A stretch of DNA of 24,666 nucleotides from an uncultured Eubacteriales bacterium (GTDB taxonomy: Bacteria > Bacillota > Clostridia > Peptostreptococcales > Anaerovoracaceae). The stretch's first letter is position 1; each line of letters starts with the position of its first letter. Shown in pieces: positions 7,003 to 14,977 of the stretch. The stretch is from the NCBI GenBank assembly GCA_902766915.1, contig CACXFN010000063.1, forward strand, positions 1 to 24,666, read 5' to 3'. The notes under the pieces are model-generated. The model saw only the letters and a program-made list of their open reading frames with translations, did not search any database and was not told where the DNA came from. A program made the translations under genes and the position numbers.

Positions 7003-8136
7003 TCACGGCTTTATTCTTCCGAATATCATACGCCCTGCAGCAGTCTGAAGTACACTGGTTACAGTAATCTCCGTCTCATTGCCAATCTCTTTTCTACCGT
7101 CTTCTACTACAACCATAGTTCCGTCATCCAAATAGGCAATCGATTGATGAGCGTCCTTACCTTCTTTAACCGGAGTAACCTTCATCTTCTCTCCCGGAAT
7201 AACGATTGGCTTTAGTGTATTGGCCAACTCATTAATATTCAGAACTTCCACACCGTTTATGGTTGCCACCTTGTTTAGATTGAAATCATTTGTTACAACC
7301 TTGCCGTTCATAATCTGAGCAAGTTTTAGCAGCTTTACGTCAACTTCAGGGATATCCTTTAGCGCTTTTTCGCTTTCAGTATTATAGATTTCAATTCCAT
7401 AATCCTTTTGAATTTTATTTAGAATATCCAAGCCTCTTCTTCCACGGGCACGCTTAAGCGCATCTGCAGAATCCGCTATATGTCTTAATTCCACCAAGAC
7501 AAATTCCGGTATAACGATGGAACCCTCTAAAAATCCGGTCTTTAGTATTTCCGCAATTCGTCCATCGATGATTACGCTGGTATCCAAAATCTTTGGGCTT
7601 TGGTTGACATTCTTTTTTCTGCTTCCTCCTACAGAAAACCTTGATGTACTTTGCTGACCTTCAGCAAGTTCTCTCTGACGAACAAAAATCTGAGAAACGA
7701 TTTCCTTTCCCTTTTTCGTGGCCACCACAGCTCCCAGATAGCCTAATAGTATATAGGTTATCACTGTTGCAATTCCGTAGATAATCGGGTTTGGTATAAT
7801 CGAATAGATTTGAGATAGCAGGAATGCGATAACAAGCCCTAAAACCAAACCTATTGTAGCCGCTAAAATATCGTTACCGGAAACGCCTTGAAGATCATCG
7901 CCAATCCCTTCTGCCACCTTACGTCCCTGCTTCTGAATCAATGGAGTAATGCTGAAAAACATAATTGCAAAAATAATTCCTAAAATAATAGATAGAATAA
8001 TTTCTTGAGTGGTCGACAAATACTGACCCACATTAACTCCGGCCTTAGTTAGGATTAGCTTAATAAGGGGATAAATGCCATATCCTAAAGCTGCACCTAT
8101 AATAGTGGCAATAATTCTAATAATTCGCTGAATCAT
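7003..8136 (-). CDS. PIN/TRAM-domain membrane protein, YacL family
   Basis: The 377-residue product begins with four predicted membrane helices (IIRIIATIIGAALGYGIY; IILSIILGIIFAIMFF; LAATIGLVLGLVIAFLL; IIYGIATVITYILLGYLG). A linker and a cytoplasmic PIN nuclease-like domain follow (ILDTSVIIDGRI, then DADALKRARGRRG-like and KVVTNDFNLNKVA segments with conserved acids), then a TRAM RNA-binding domain (VIPGEKMKVTPVKEGKDAHQ). This is the architecture of Bacillus YacL; the substrate is not known to me. The start is the ATG at 8134–8136 with a strong AAAGGAGGTGA. A start 14 codons upstream exists but ignores that site. It is the first gene of the minus-strand run, behind a good promoter. Confidence 0.92.
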   Translation of the reverse strand: MIQRIIRIIATIIGAALGYGIYPLIKLILTKAGVNVGQYLSTTQEIILSIILGIIFAIMFFSITPLIQKQGRKVAEGIGDDLQGVSGNDILAATIGLVLGLVIAFLLSQIYSIIPNPIIYGIATVITYILLGYLGAVVATKKGKEIVSQIFVRQRELAEGQQSTSRFSVGGSRKKNVNQSPKILDTSVIIDGRIAEILKTGFLEGSIVIPEFVLVELRHIADSADALKRARGRRGLDILNKIQKDYGIEIYNTESEKALKDIPEVDVKLLKLAQIMNGKVVTNDFNLNKVATINGVEVLNINELANTLKPIVIPGEKMKVTPVKEGKDAHQSIAYLDDGTMVVVEDGRKEIGNETEITVTSVLQTAAGRMIFGRIKP

Positions 8137-8193
8137 ATTTTCACCTCCTTTCTTTTTTTTGCACACAAAAATGCGCACAAGATTTCAAAGTAA

Positions 8194-8222
8194 AGTATAT
8201 AGAAAACAATCTGCATCGTCAA
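8194..8222 (-). promoter_or_regulatory. Predicted sigma-A promoter for the PIN-TRAM–ispF–proS run
   Basis: On the minus strand TTGACG (8217–8222) and TATACT (8194–8199) are separated by 17 nt, about 58 nt upstream of the PIN-TRAM start codon. It is one of the best promoter matches in the window. Confidence 0.72.
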
Positions 8223-8240
8223 GGATTCCAGCCGGAATCC
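8223..8240. promoter_or_regulatory. Inverted repeat abutting the −35 box, between divergent promoters
   Basis: GGATTCC and GGAATCC are a perfect 7-bp inverted repeat with a 4-nt centre, directly next to the minus-strand −35 hexamer and about 30 bp from the plus-strand −10 candidate. The position suits a regulator acting on both directions. It could also be a small hairpin of no function. Confidence 0.4.
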
Positions 8241-8267
8241 CGGTTTGTCTTTTATGGAAATTACAAA

Positions 8268-8281
8268 TGTGATAATATAAT
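8268..8281 (+). promoter_or_regulatory. Possible promoter for the two-component genes
   Basis: An extended −10 (TG, one base, GATAAT at 8271–8276) overlaps a perfect TATAAT (8276–8281). No good −35 is spaced correctly for either; TATGGA at 8253–8258 is the best, 17 nt from the second. The leader to the response regulator start would be about 90 nt. Confidence 0.45.
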
Positions 8282-8308
8282 GAGGATAAAAACATTAAAA
8301 CAACACCT

Positions 8309-8324
8309 GTATGATGTATCATAC
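8309..8324. promoter_or_regulatory. Palindromic operator candidate upstream of the response regulator
   Basis: GTATGAT and ATCATAC form a perfect 7-bp inverted repeat with a 2-nt centre, 55 bp upstream of the response-regulator start codon. It would lie in the transcribed leader if the 8268–8281 promoter is right. Autoregulation is possible, but OmpR-family proteins usually bind direct repeats, so another dimeric regulator is equally likely. Confidence 0.4.
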
Positions 8325-8379
8325 ATACCATATACTAGTTGGGCCAAAACCCATTTAGTTTTATTTAAGGAGGATTGCC

Positions 8380-9057
8380 ATGTATAAGTTGTTGGTTGTT
8401 GACGACGAACCTAAAATCAGAGAAGTTATAAGAGAGTACGCTGAGTTCAATGGCTATGAAGTCACAGAAGCAGAAGATGGCATGAGTGCCGTTGGCCTAT
8501 GCAAACTAAATGAATATGACCTAATCATCCTGGATATTATGATGCCAAAACTGGATGGCTTCTCAGCATGCAAGGAAATTAAAAAGATACAGGATGTGCC
8601 CATCATCATGCTCTCCGCCAGGGGTGAAGAATACGACAAGTTATTCGGTTTTGAACTGGGAATTGACGATTATGTGGTAAAACCCTTTAGCCCAAAAGAA
8701 CTCATGGCAAGGGCTAACGTAATAATTGAGAGAAGACATCCTTCAAAGAAGGAGGATGCCAATGTGATGAACTTTGGCGGATTGTCTATTAATATTGCCG
8801 CCCGCACCGTGTCGGTAGATGGCGAAAGGGTTGAACTGACACCTAAGGAATACGAGCTCTTATTCTATTTGATAAAGAATAAGAATATTGCTCTATCAAG
8901 GGATAAACTGCTTTCCGATATTTGGGGCTATGATTTCTTCGGAGATGACAGAACCATTGATACCCACATCAAGAATCTAAGAAATAACCTTGGTCCATAC
9001 AGAGATTACATCGTTACGCTGAGAGGCGTTGGCTACAAATTTGAGTTTGAGGAGTAG
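8380..9057 (+). CDS. OmpR/PhoB-family response regulator
   Basis: DNA-binding output of a two-component system, 225 residues. Receiver domain (1–115): acidic pair D8/D9, phosphorylation site D52 in ILDIMMPKLDG, conserved S79, and K101 in VVKPFSPKEL. The C-terminal winged helix (about 128–225) has the family pattern LTPKEYELLFYLIKN and DRTIDTHIKNLRNNLG ending in TLRGVGYKFE. The start ATG has AAGGAGG 6 nt upstream. The kinase gene follows 9 nt after the stop, so the two are co-transcribed and surely partners. The stimulus is unknown; the flanking genes give no clue. Confidence 0.95.
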   Translation: MYKLLVVDDEPKIREVIREYAEFNGYEVTEAEDGMSAVGLCKLNEYDLIILDIMMPKLDGFSACKEIKKIQDVPIIMLSARGEEYDKLFGFELGIDDYVVKPFSPKELMARANVIIERRHPSKKEDANVMNFGGLSINIAARTVSVDGERVELTPKEYELLFYLIKNKNIALSRDKLLSDIWGYDFFGDDRTIDTHIKNLRNNLGPYRDYIVTLRGVGYKFEFEE

Positions 9058-9066
9058 GAGGACTCT

Positions 9067-10548
9067 TTGGAGAAACCATCTCGCTTTGATTTAAAGAGTA
9101 TACGATTTAGGGTTTGGGGCTATTTCATTCTGTTCGCCATTGTTATCCTTGGACTGGTATGGTTGCTTCAGACCTATTTTCTTGGCGCCTTCTACGAGGA
9201 TATGAAGCTAAAAGAAACGGAGCGAATAGCCAAAGATATTATTCAGGAGTTCCGTTCCGATAACGATCCCGATGAATTCATAGAACTCCTTACGGATACT
9301 GTCGAAGGAACAGACTTATATATTCGAGTCGAAACCGGCGATGGCATAGTCTTGTTTAATCCTTACTATACAGGTCCATCCCAGACCCTCATGTATATGA
9401 CGGAAACATCCACCTTAAGATATAAATTACAGCAAAATGCCTTTTCTGCATATTCGGAGGTAACCCCCGGATCCAAGGGTGCCAAGGTTTTATCCTATGC
9501 TTGTTATCTACATAAAGCGGATGACGGAAGCGATTCGGAGAATATGGCAAATAGCATTCTTCTATACATTTTCTCGCCTCTTCTCCCGGTTCAATCCACT
9601 GTTCATATTTTACGCAGGCAGCTTCTTTATATTACAATTATCGCCCTACTGTTAGCCTTTGTTACAGCTCTTTATTTGGCCACCCATATAAGTAAACCCA
9701 TTAATGCCATAACCAAATCTGCCGCTGAAATGGGTCAGGGCAACTACGGCGTACAGTTTAACGGTGGTCCCTATACGGAAATCCGGGAACTGGCCGCCAC
9801 CCTTACTGATGCATCCAGGGAACTGGAGAAGACAGATATGTATCAGAAGGATTTGATAGCAAATGTGAGCCACGATTTAAAAACACCTCTAACCATGATT
9901 AAGTCTTATGCGGAAATGATCAGAGACTTATCCGGGGATAGCCCGGCTAAAAGAGAACAGCACCTTGGCGTTATTATCGAGGAGGCGGATAGGTTAAACG
10001 TATTGGTTAATGATATGTTAACCATGTCCAGAATGCAGAGAAGAAAAATCGAACTGGAGAAAACAGATTTTGATTTGGCCGCCTGTGTTGAATCTATTCT
10101 GGATTCATATGATATTCTGGGAGAGCAGGAAGGCTATCACATACAATATACTAACCCCGGAGTCATGATGGTAAATGCAGATGAGACAAGAATAAAGCAG
10201 GTTGTTTCCAATCTGGTTAACAATGCGGTTAAATATTGCGGAAACGACAAAATCATCATTGTTAATGTAAAAAAATACGGAAAGCGTATTCGTTGCGAGG
10301 TAATTGATCACGGCCAGGGAATTGCCCCCGATGAAATAAACCATGTTTGGGAAAGATATTACAAGTCAAGCACTCACCACGTGAGACCCACCGAAGGAAG
10401 CGGGTTGGGACTATCCATTGTTAAAGAGATACTCACCCTCCATAAAGCAAAGTATGGCGTCAGCAGCAAAATCGGAAAAGGTAGTGTTTTTTGGTTTGAA
10501 TTAGATCAGATAAGAGATAAGAAGAGCCGTAGGCAAGGCTCAGCCTAG
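9067..10548 (+). CDS. Sensor histidine kinase (HAMP, HisKA, HATPase)
   Basis: Membrane kinase of 493 residues, partner of the preceding regulator. First membrane helix about 18–40 (FILFAIVILGLVWLLQTYFL), an extracytoplasmic domain of about 145 residues, second helix about 186–206 (LLYITIIALLLAFVTALYLA), HAMP about 207–258, phosphoacceptor H269 in NVSHDLKTPL, N-box SNLVNNAVKY, G1 DHGQGIAP and G2 GSGLGLSIVKEIL. All catalytic boxes are present. The start is a TTG at 9067–9069, supported by AGGAGGA 5 nt upstream. The sensor domain resembles none I can name; the ligand is unknown. A strong terminator follows the stop codon. Confidence 0.95.
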   Translation: MEKPSRFDLKSIRFRVWGYFILFAIVILGLVWLLQTYFLGAFYEDMKLKETERIAKDIIQEFRSDNDPDEFIELLTDTVEGTDLYIRVETGDGIVLFNPYYTGPSQTLMYMTETSTLRYKLQQNAFSAYSEVTPGSKGAKVLSYACYLHKADDGSDSENMANSILLYIFSPLLPVQSTVHILRRQLLYITIIALLLAFVTALYLATHISKPINAITKSAAEMGQGNYGVQFNGGPYTEIRELAATLTDASRELEKTDMYQKDLIANVSHDLKTPLTMIKSYAEMIRDLSGDSPAKREQHLGVIIEEADRLNVLVNDMLTMSRMQRRKIELEKTDFDLAACVESILDSYDILGEQEGYHIQYTNPGVMMVNADETRIKQVVSNLVNNAVKYCGNDKIIIVNVKKYGKRIRCEVIDHGQGIAPDEINHVWERYYKSSTHHVRPTEGSGLGLSIVKEILTLHKAKYGVSSKIGKGSVFWFELDQIRDKKSRRQGSA

Positions 10549-10569
10549 CAATTTTTTCAAAAAAGATAT

Positions 10570-10612
10570 AACCGCTGTACGAATTGATTATTCAATGCAT
10601 ACAGCGGTTTTT
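10570..10612 (+). terminator. Rho-independent terminator after the two-component operon
   Basis: AACCGCTGTA (10570–10579) pairs perfectly with TACAGCGGTT (10600–10609), with a further inner stem ATTGA/TCAAT, and is followed by a T5 run. On the opposite strand the hairpin is followed after five bases by six T residues, so it may also stop transcription from rubrerythrin. Confidence 0.88.
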
Positions 10613-10677
10613 ACCAACACGTTTTGTCCTATAAGCCTAGTAAATTCTTTTGGCCTATATTCCGTGGTTAGATATCA

Positions 10678-11313
10678 TTAATAATTCTCAGCCTTTACCT
10701 GGAAATATGCCTGCGGGTGGTGGCATACCGGGCATTCTGTCGGTGCATTCTTTGCGATTACCTGGAATCCACAATTGCTGCACTGCCAGAGAACCTTCTC
10801 TGCCTTCTTAAATACTTTTTGGGATTTAACGTTCTGTGCCAATGCAAGATATCTCTTTTCATGCTCAGCTTCGATTCTTGCTACGCCTTCCATCTGACGA
10901 GCGATTTCTATGAAACCTTCTTCGCGGGCAGTCTTAGCCATTTCTTTGTACATATCTGTCCATTCGTAGTTTTCACCCTCTGCTGCATCGATAAGGTTTT
11001 CGAATGTTGAATTAATACCATGGGCTGCCTTAAACCACAGTTTTGCATGCTCCATTTCATTTGCTGCAGTTTCTTCGAAGATTTTGCTGATCTGTACGAA
11101 GCCTTCTTTCTTTGCCTTGGAAGCATAATAAGTGTACTTGTTGCGAGCCTGTGACTCTCCTGCAAATGCTGCCATCAAATTATCATAGGTCTTGGTTCCC
11201 TTAAGATTTTCGATAGTAGCCTTTCTTTCTTTAACCTTCTTTACTGCCGGTTTCTTTGCTGCAGGCTTCTTTGCAGTAGTTGTTTTTGCAGCGGTTTTCT
11301 TTGCTGTTGCCAT
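10678..11313 (-). CDS. rbr: Rubrerythrin with a histone-H1-like Lys/Ala/Thr N-terminal tail
   Basis: Rubrerythrin reduces hydrogen peroxide in anaerobes. The four-helix diiron domain is complete: E53 in [16 protein letters not shown]86 and H89 in NEMEHAK, and E148 and H151 in IEAEHEKRY. The C-terminal rubredoxin-type iron site has C178/C181 and C194/C197 (CSNCGF, CPVCHHP). The family normally starts at about [10 protein letters not shown]; here 31–36 residues precede it, built of K, A, T, P and V ([16 protein letters not shown] and so on). A strong GGAGGAAG 7 nt before the ATG at 11311–11313, and no methionine before the core, show that the tail is translated. The tail resembles bacterial H1-like proteins and the Lys-rich tails by which some Dps proteins bind DNA; DNA binding is inference. 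perR lies 70 bp upstream. Confidence 0.96.
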   Translation of the reverse strand: MATAKKTAAKTTTAKKPAAKKPAVKKVKERKATIENLKGTKTYDNLMAAFAGESQARNKYTYYASKAKKEGFVQISKIFEETAANEMEHAKLWFKAAHGINSTFENLIDAAEGENYEWTDMYKEMAKTAREEGFIEIARQMEGVARIEAEHEKRYLALAQNVKSQKVFKKAEKVLWQCSNCGFQVIAKNAPTECPVCHHPQAYFQVKAENY

Positions 11314-11383
11314 AGTTCTTCCTCCAATTTCATTATTTATTATTTTAATACATCATAATATATCGTTTTTATGCCCGCTTTTC

Positions 11384-11791
11384 TTAAACAGCTTTTTTCC
11401 CTCTTCGGCATTTGTCGCAAACACCTTCCATAATTGTAGTATTCAGTGTTGCCTTATTTCCCAGTTTAAGGTCAAATGCCTCAGCGGCGAGTTTTTTCAA
11501 TAAATCCATTTTCTCTAAAGATGGACGTAAGTCCTGAAGTTCACCACACTCTCTGCAAACCATGTGATAGTGTTCCTCCAAATGTCCATCATATCTATCG
11601 TTGCCATTTCCAAGGGAAATTCGTTTTATCTCACCAACTTCAGCCAGCTGATTAAGGTTTCTGTATACTGTCGCGATACCTATTCCCGGGTAAATCTTTT
11701 GCGCTTCTTCATAAACCTCTTCCGCGGTTGGGTGGTCGTAGGTGTTTTTCATTATTTCCAAAACCACACTTCTCTGTTTGGAATATTTCAT
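11384..11791 (-). CDS. perR: Fur-family peroxide-type regulator (PerR-like)
   Basis: Metal-dependent transcriptional repressor, 135 residues. The winged helix has HPTAEEVYEEAQ and GIATVYRNLNQLAEVGEI. The regulatory metal ligands line up with Bacillus PerR: H20, D68 (RYDGH), H74 and H76 (HYH), and D87. The aspartate at the D85 equivalent favours PerR over Fur. Two CxxC motifs (C79/C82, C125/C128) make the structural zinc site. The start taken is the ATG at 11789–11791, behind AGGAGAGGTGAGG; a GTG three codons earlier is possible. Its promoter carries a Fur/Per-type box, which suggests autoregulation, and rubrerythrin downstream is a natural target. Confidence 0.9.
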   Translation of the reverse strand: MKYSKQRSVVLEIMKNTYDHPTAEEVYEEAQKIYPGIGIATVYRNLNQLAEVGEIKRISLGNGNDRYDGHLEEHYHMVCRECGELQDLRPSLEKMDLLKKLAAEAFDLKLGNKATLNTTIMEGVCDKCRRGKKAV

Positions 11792-11822
11792 AGCCCTCAC
11801 CTCTCCTATTTCATCATTTTAC

Positions 11823-11851
11823 ATTATAAATACCCACTACTTAAAATGTAA
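11823..11851 (-). promoter_or_regulatory. Predicted perR promoter
   Basis: Minus-strand TTACAT (11846–11851) and a perfect TATAAT (11823–11828) are 17 nt apart, about 32 nt upstream of the perR start codon. Confidence 0.65.
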
Positions 11852-11854
11852 AAC

Positions 11855-11869
11855 TAATAACCGTTATCA
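11855..11869 (-). promoter_or_regulatory. Fur/Per-type box upstream of perR
   Basis: TGATAACGGTTATTA on the minus strand is a 7-1-7 inverted repeat with one mismatch between its arms. It resembles the Fur and Per consensus sites of Bacillus and lies just upstream of the perR −35 box. Autoregulation by the encoded protein is the simplest reading. Confidence 0.55.
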
Positions 11870-11937
11870 TTTTATCACTAGGGCAGGAAATGTCAATACC
11901 GGTGAGTGTTGATTTTTATTTAATCCAAACTTTGGTT

Positions 11938-12513
11938 TTAAAACTTAAACACAATACCTACTATAGCGGAAAGGGCAATCCACAGTATGGGATGAAGGTT
12001 TTTTATTTTTTTGATTAAATGGGTTCCGGCAAGTATTACCACAGCCAGGGCAAGTGCCTTCCACTGCATTCCAAAGGATGGGGTTCCCCCTTCGATAGCA
12101 ACAGCATTTGTAAGGAATGTTATGCGAACAAGAATAAGTCCCGCAGCTGCAATGAGCGCAGCAGATGCCGGCCTAATCCCATAGAAAGCAGCGTTCACAT
12201 ATTTATTGTTTCTAAAGGCCTTTAGGAACATATAGACCAAAAGAATAATGATTATGCTGGGACAAACCAATCCCAATGTAGAAACAATAGCCCCAGGCAC
12301 TCCTGCAGTAACAAAGCCCACATAGGTGGCCATGTTCACACCTATTGGCCCCGGGGTGGATTCCGATACGGCAACCATGTCTGCCAGTTGCTGATGTGTA
12401 AACCACCCGGTTCTATCCGAAATATCGTATAGAAAAGGCAGTGTGGCCATTCCTCCTCCTACGGCGAAGAGACCTGTTTTAAAGAATTCCCAAAATAGTC
12501 TTAGTAATATCAT
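11938..12513 (-). CDS. chrA: CHR-family (chromate transporter type) protein, second of pair
   Basis: Short-chain CHR membrane protein of 191 residues with about six hydrophobic segments. It carries the family signature near the N-terminus (FFKTGLFAVGGGMATLPFL) and the VSESTPGPIGVNMATYVGF motif. Short CHR proteins work as heterologous pairs; here the ATG overlaps the stop codon of the first partner (ATGA at 12510–12513), so translation is coupled. CHR proteins export chromate in some bacteria; in gut or anaerobic clostridia the natural substrate is not established. No clear terminator follows. Confidence 0.9.
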   Translation of the reverse strand: MILLRLFWEFFKTGLFAVGGGMATLPFLYDISDRTGWFTHQQLADMVAVSESTPGPIGVNMATYVGFVTAGVPGAIVSTLGLVCPSIIIILLVYMFLKAFRNNKYVNAAFYGIRPASAALIAAAGLILVRITFLTNAVAIEGGTPSFGMQWKALALAVVILAGTHLIKKIKNLHPILWIALSAIVGIVFKF

Positions 12514-13559
12514 GCCTCTTCACCTCCTTGCTCCTTTGATTCATTGCCCGATTCATTATTTGAAAAAATGTCTCCTATGATTGTATTTCTTTCTAAAGAG
12601 TTATCTTTTTTCTTACGTTTTGGAACCCTGTATTTAACGCTTGGATCCTTACCCTTATTGTCGGGTTTTTTCTGAGTTTTGATTTCTTCCTTATACGTAT
12701 CATAGTCTGATTTTACCGCTCTTCTTCCTACCCTAGGATACTTTGCTATTACCTGTACGGCTATACCGCAAAGCGCCGCAAGTACAACAAAGATAGCCGG
12801 CGAGATCTTTAGCAGCGAGGCAGCCAGCAAAACTGCCACAAATATTGCTGCCGTCGGTACATCTATTACCGCCTTCTGGAAGAGTTTTAGTACGGAATTA
12901 AAAATAAGGACGCAAACCGCTACCCTTATTCCTGCAAAAGCATGGGCAACCCAGGGTAAATCAGCAAAGTTTTGAATTAATCCTGCTATGATTGAGATAA
13001 TTATTAGAGATGGGAATATCATACCCAATGTAGATAATATGCCTCCCAAGACGCCGCCTCTTTTACGGCCGATAAATGTTGCAGTGTTTACCGCTATTAT
13101 TCCCGGAGTGCATTGCCCTATGGCAAAGTAATCGGCCAGTTCTTCCTCTGACGCCCACTTTCTCTTCTCCACAATTTCTCTTTCAAGTATGGGGAGCATG
13201 GCATATCCACCACCAAATGTCATAACACCTACTTTTGCAAAGGACACAAATAGAGCAAGTAACTCCTTGCCATCGATTTTGGTCTGCTGTTTGGTTTCTA
13301 ATTTCTCTTTTGGTGGAATATTATCAAGTCGTTCAGGTTCAGATTCAATCCTGTTTTCCGAAGGGCTCTTTTTCCAGTCATCCCAACTATTCCATTCAAA
13401 GGATGGATAACTGCTTTGCTGTGGTCTGTCCTGGAGGGGAGGCTTTTCTTTAATATCCCAATCCAAAACAGGGAAGTCGTATTTCTGCTCATCCACACCT
13501 TCACCGGTAGAGTCCTGAGCACGACGCTTCCTAAGCTTATCGCTAAGTAATTCACTCAT
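12510..13559 (-). CDS. chrA: CHR-family (chromate transporter type) protein with long hydrophilic tails, first of pair
   Basis: The CHR domain spans about residues 99–273 of 349 (VSFAKVGVMTFGGGYAMLPI, FAIGQCTPGIIAVNTATFIG, then several hydrophobic helices). Unlike normal short CHR proteins of about 180–200 residues, it has about 98 hydrophilic N-terminal residues rich in D, E, W, P and S, and about 76 charged C-terminal residues including PKRKKK. The start is the ATG at 13557–13559 with AAAGGAG 9 nt upstream; an in-frame extension to 13604 would run through the predicted promoter. Both tails are predicted cytoplasmic and disordered; their function is unknown. Confidence 0.88.
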   Translation of the reverse strand: MSELLSDKLRKRRAQDSTGEGVDEQKYDFPVLDWDIKEKPPLQDRPQQSSYPSFEWNSWDDWKKSPSENRIESEPERLDNIPPKEKLETKQQTKIDGKELLALFVSFAKVGVMTFGGGYAMLPILEREIVEKRKWASEEELADYFAIGQCTPGIIAVNTATFIGRKRGGVLGGILSTLGMIFPSLIIISIIAGLIQNFADLPWVAHAFAGIRVAVCVLIFNSVLKLFQKAVIDVPTAAIFVAVLLAASLLKISPAIFVVLAALCGIAVQVIAKYPRVGRRAVKSDYDTYKEEIKTQKKPDNKGKDPSVKYRVPKRKKKDNSLERNTIIGDIFSNNESGNESKEQGGEEA

Positions 13560-13581
13560 AATCCTAATCTCCTTTGTAGGT

Positions 13582-13590
13582 ATTATATCA
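13582..13590 (-). promoter_or_regulatory. Possible extended −10 promoter for the chrA pair
   Basis: TGATATAAT on the minus strand is a perfect extended −10 (TG, one base, TATAAT), 22 nt before the first chrA start. No good −35 is present. It lies in the 58-bp gap after folC. Confidence 0.45.
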
Positions 13591-13617
13591 CAAAAAACCC
13601 ACAATTACCTCTTTAGA

Positions 13618-14955
13618 TCATAATGCCTGCCTTTTATTATTCTGCAGGGCGGCCTTAAACTCTCCCCTTACCGCTCCCGCAAGATAAAGGGATCCAAAGG
13701 CAATTACTGCGAAGTCCCCATCTTTTGCTATCTTTTGGGCAGTTATAATGCCTTTTGAAATGTTATCAACTGCTATTGCCTTTCCACCCCTCTCCCGGAT
13801 ATATTCTGCAAGCTTATCTCCGGAAAGCGCTCTGTCGCTTAATGGCGTCACACAAACAAATTCCTTACCATAGGGCATCATCATTTCTATTATGCTTCCA
13901 TAATCCTTATCCGCCAGCACTCCCAACAGAAAAACAATCTGCTGATTCGGAAGGTATTCTTTAATGCTATCAACCAAAGCCTCAGCACACTGCGGATTAT
14001 GGCCACCATCCAGAATAAAGACGGGGTCTTTGCTTAAGACCTCGAACCTTGCCGGCCACTTAACCTGCGACAATCCTTTCCTTATGGCATCGCCCTGTAT
14101 ATTCCATCCACGTTGTCTTAAGGAATCAATTGTGCTCAACACCACTGCTGCGTTATGCAACTGATGCAAGCCCAGGAGCGTTAGATTGTAAGTCTCACTA
14201 TAGCAATCACAGTCATCCCCTTGATTGCTCATATAGGCAAACCTTTGACCATCCAGGTTTGAAGAAATAGGTGTAATCCTGGAGAAATCAACTATTGTCA
14301 GCGGCACGTTTTTATCCAGGCATATTCTTTTTATCGTATTTATAACCTCCGGTGCGCTGTCATAACAAACACAGCTGCATCCCTGTTTAATGATACCCCC
14401 CTTTGTCTTCGCTATTTCTTCAAGGGTATCTCCCAGGTATTCCGTATGCTCAAGTCCAATATTGGTTATTACTGCAACTTCCGGTGAATCTATTGCATTG
14501 GTGCTATCAAGTGCTCCTCCCATACCTACCTCCAGCACAACTACGTCACATCTTTCCTCGTAGTAATACTGGATTGCAATTGCAGTAACCAATTCAAACT
14601 GACTGGGATGATCCTCCATTAAGTCTGCATGTTTTTTTACTCTCTCAGTTATTTCGGCAAGTCTATCCCTGGGAATATATTCTCCATTAATCTGAATCCT
14701 CTCATTAAAAACTTCTATGTATGGAGATATATATAGACCTGTTTTGTAACCAGCATTTTTCAATATCTCCGCAAGCATACTGCAAGTGCTTCCCTTCCCA
14801 TTGCTTCCGGCTACATGAATAAATTTCAATTCCTTTTCTGGATTTCCCAGTGCATCAAAAAGCGCCTTGGTTCTATCAAGGCCTAGACGAGTTGTACTCC
14901 ACCCATAATTCTCTATATATGATATGGCTTCTTCGGGAGTCATTTTATTTTTCAT
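13618..14955 (-). CDS. folC: Folylpolyglutamate synthase / dihydrofolate synthase
   Basis: FolC adds glutamates to folates and so keeps them in the cell. The product has 445 residues, normal for the family. Seen: the P-loop HVAGSNGKGSTCSMLAEIL near residue 50, the YISPYIEVFNERIQING segment, the metal-binding LEVGMGGALDSTNAID, NIGLEHTEYLGDTLEEIAKTK, and the C-terminal Mur-ligase domain with LDGGHNPQ. The start ATG at 14953–14955 has AGGAGA about 13 nt upstream. It follows folT by 22 nt. Whether it also has dihydrofolate synthase activity cannot be told; the neighbouring importer suggests salvage, so the polyglutamylation role is surer. Confidence 0.95.
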   Translation of the reverse strand: MKNKMTPEEAISYIENYGWSTTRLGLDRTKALFDALGNPEKELKFIHVAGSNGKGSTCSMLAEILKNAGYKTGLYISPYIEVFNERIQINGEYIPRDRLAEITERVKKHADLMEDHPSQFELVTAIAIQYYYEERCDVVVLEVGMGGALDSTNAIDSPEVAVITNIGLEHTEYLGDTLEEIAKTKGGIIKQGCSCVCYDSAPEVINTIKRICLDKNVPLTIVDFSRITPISSNLDGQRFAYMSNQGDDCDCYSETYNLTLLGLHQLHNAAVVLSTIDSLRQRGWNIQGDAIRKGLSQVKWPARFEVLSKDPVFILDGGHNPQCAEALVDSIKEYLPNQQIVFLLGVLADKDYGSIIEMMMPYGKEFVCVTPLSDRALSGDKLAEYIRERGGKAIAVDNISKGIITAQKIAKDGDFAVIAFGSLYLAGAVRGEFKAALQNNKRQAL

Positions 14956-14977
14956 GCTATTCTATATTCTCCTATTT

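Noticed and set aside
11346..11360. Per box directly upstream of rubrerythrin
   Set aside because: TATTATGATGTATTA on the minus strand is AT-rich and partly similar to the consensus, but its arms are not symmetric. The match is too weak to annotate.
11881..11937. Terminator after the chrA pair
   Set aside because: The only inverted repeat (CCAAA/TTTGG) has a 1-nt loop and no following T-run on the minus strand.
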